DNA of 64,000 bases, from positions 1,410,834-1,474,833 of the forward strand of contig NZ_SGXJ01000002.1 of the NCBI RefSeq assembly GCF_004216905.1, read 5' to 3'. Under the pieces are notes generated by a model, which saw only the letters and a program-made list of their open reading frames with translations, did no database searches and was not told where the DNA came from. This document shows, in pieces, positions 63,357-64,000 of the stretch. Every line of letters starts with the position of its first letter. The stretch's first letter is position 1. The position numbers and the translations under genes are program-made. Source of the DNA: Kribbella sp. VKM Ac-2569 (lineage in GTDB: Bacteria; Actinomycetota; Actinomycetes; Propionibacteriales; Kribbellaceae).

Positions 63357-64000
63357 GCTGTGACGGTACAACCATGGGCACCTCCGTTGCCGAGCCCGGT
63401 ACTCCGAAAGCGTCGACGAGCTCCACCGCAGCCGGACGGACGACCGCGCACAACTCGTTGACGAGGGCGGTGATCGCCTTCGAACGCCCCGGTGAGAGCC
63501 GCCCGTGCTCGAGGTACCACGCGCGCTCCGCCTCGATGGTCGCCAGCGCATGCAGGTCGTACACATCCTGCAACCGCGGCCGGATTTCCTCCGGCGCGTT
63601 CCGCACCGCGGACTGGAACGCCTCGAGAACGATCCGGTCCACATGCGCCCGGCCGGCCGCGATCACATGGTCCTGGCACCGGTTGAACACGTCGAACGGA
63701 TCGTCGCCGGCGTCGATCCCGCCCTTCAGCCGCCGCGCCACCCCCGACAGCATGTGCTGCTCCCGGAACCGCAGCAGCCCCGAGTGGTACGCGTCGTCCC
63801 GCAACCCGGCATCCGGATCCCCTGCATCACTCCGGTCGTTCCGATTCGGTACGACGTCCCGCAGCCGCTCGATCAACGGACGCAGCGCGGCCTTCTCGAC
63901 CGCGATCTCCACCGCCTGCACCGTGACAAACCTCGCCAGACCCAACGGGTCCAACTTGCCGAACGACTCGCGGTAGTCCGTCAGCAGTCCCTTCGCCACC
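63349..64000 (-). CDS. Acyl-CoA oxidase/dehydrogenase-like, C-terminal part (5-prime end outside window)
   Basis: About 216 visible residues, all-helical, typical of the C-terminal domain of acyl-CoA oxidases: LLTDYRESFGKLDPLGLARF, FNRCQDHVIAAGRAHVDRIV, LQDVYDLHALATIEAERAWY and ITALVNELCAVVRPAAVELV. The FAD-binding and active-site domains must lie beyond position 64000. Likely oxidises fatty acyl-CoA with O2 or ETF. Followed by the acidic protein gene with an 8-base overlap. Confidence 0.8.
   Translation of the reverse strand, partial: VAKGLLTDYRESFGKLDPLGLARFVTVQAVEIAVEKAALRPLIERLRDVVPNRNDRSDAGDPDAGLRDDAYHSGLLRFREQHMLSGVARRLKGGIDAGDDPFDVFNRCQDHVIAAGRAHVDRIVLEAFQSAVRNAPEEIRPRLQDVYDLHALATIEAERAWYLEHGRLSPGRSKAITALVNELCAVVRPAAVELVDAFGVPGSATEVPMVVPSQHE

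Overview
The window is a gene-dense, high-GC actinobacterial chromosome segment. Many starts are GTG and several genes look leaderless, with the start codon 6-10 bases after a -10-like hexamer. ATGA and GTGA overlaps are common. The genes include a single-chain CofG-CofH FO synthase (coenzyme F420), a DUF2342 metalloprotease, DUF3180, a RipA-like NlpC/P60 hydrolase and secreted ricin-lectin proteins. Gene content and codon style suggest a Kribbella- or Nocardioides-like member of the Propionibacteriales; this is an inference, not proof.

Layout. 1-9300: partial lysS, an efflux MFS gene with a divergent ArsR-type regulator and a large shared operator, an NfeD/SPFH/DedA membrane group, a lipoprotein, an AhpD-like protein, and a multicopper oxidase with a small membrane protein. 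9374-14338: cofactor operon DUF2520-panC-nadB-nadC-coaX (pantothenate, NAD, CoA). 14421-20534: a LigT-like protein, a MidA/NDUFAF7-like methyltransferase, two bacterial PH-domain membrane proteins, a stand-alone NuoD, an inositol-monophosphatase-like enzyme and two small membrane proteins. 20536-25293: folate operon folP-NTF2-folB-folK-DUF3180, with folE separated from it by a secreted S1 protease. 25393-32284: ftsH, hpt, tilS, DUF2342 protease, dacB and divergent ppa. From memory, lysS/coaX/panC/DUF2520/DUF3180/folKBPE/ftsH/hpt/tilS/DUF2342/dacB/ppa is a conserved actinobacterial order, also seen in Mycobacterium; the other genes in the first half look like insertions into that backbone.

32281-64000 is more accessory. 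It holds regulator/enzyme pairs (MarR with quinone reductase, LysR, SDR; XRE with SDR; MarR with MFS; TetR with DUF2867), a TetR/DHA2 exporter/thiamine-binding operon, secreted proteins (NlpC/P60, endonuclease-phosphatase, BNR repeat, ThuA-ricin, tachylectin-like), an ABC permease without its ATPase, a CehA/McbA-type metallohydrolase with a small coupled partner, FO synthase, a two-component system, and the end of an acyl-CoA oxidase-like gene.

No tRNA, rRNA, CRISPR array, insertion sequence or prophage was seen. The only gap over 300 bases (62273-62729) carries several strong hairpins and no convincing gene, and is the best candidate for an undescribed RNA. Other leads are the MidA plus orphan NuoD neighbourhood, the NTF2-like gene inside the folate operon, the CehA/McbA pair, a 5-prime hairpin that sequesters the ribosome site before an unknown gene at 46193, and a CoaX lacking its first catalytic aspartate.
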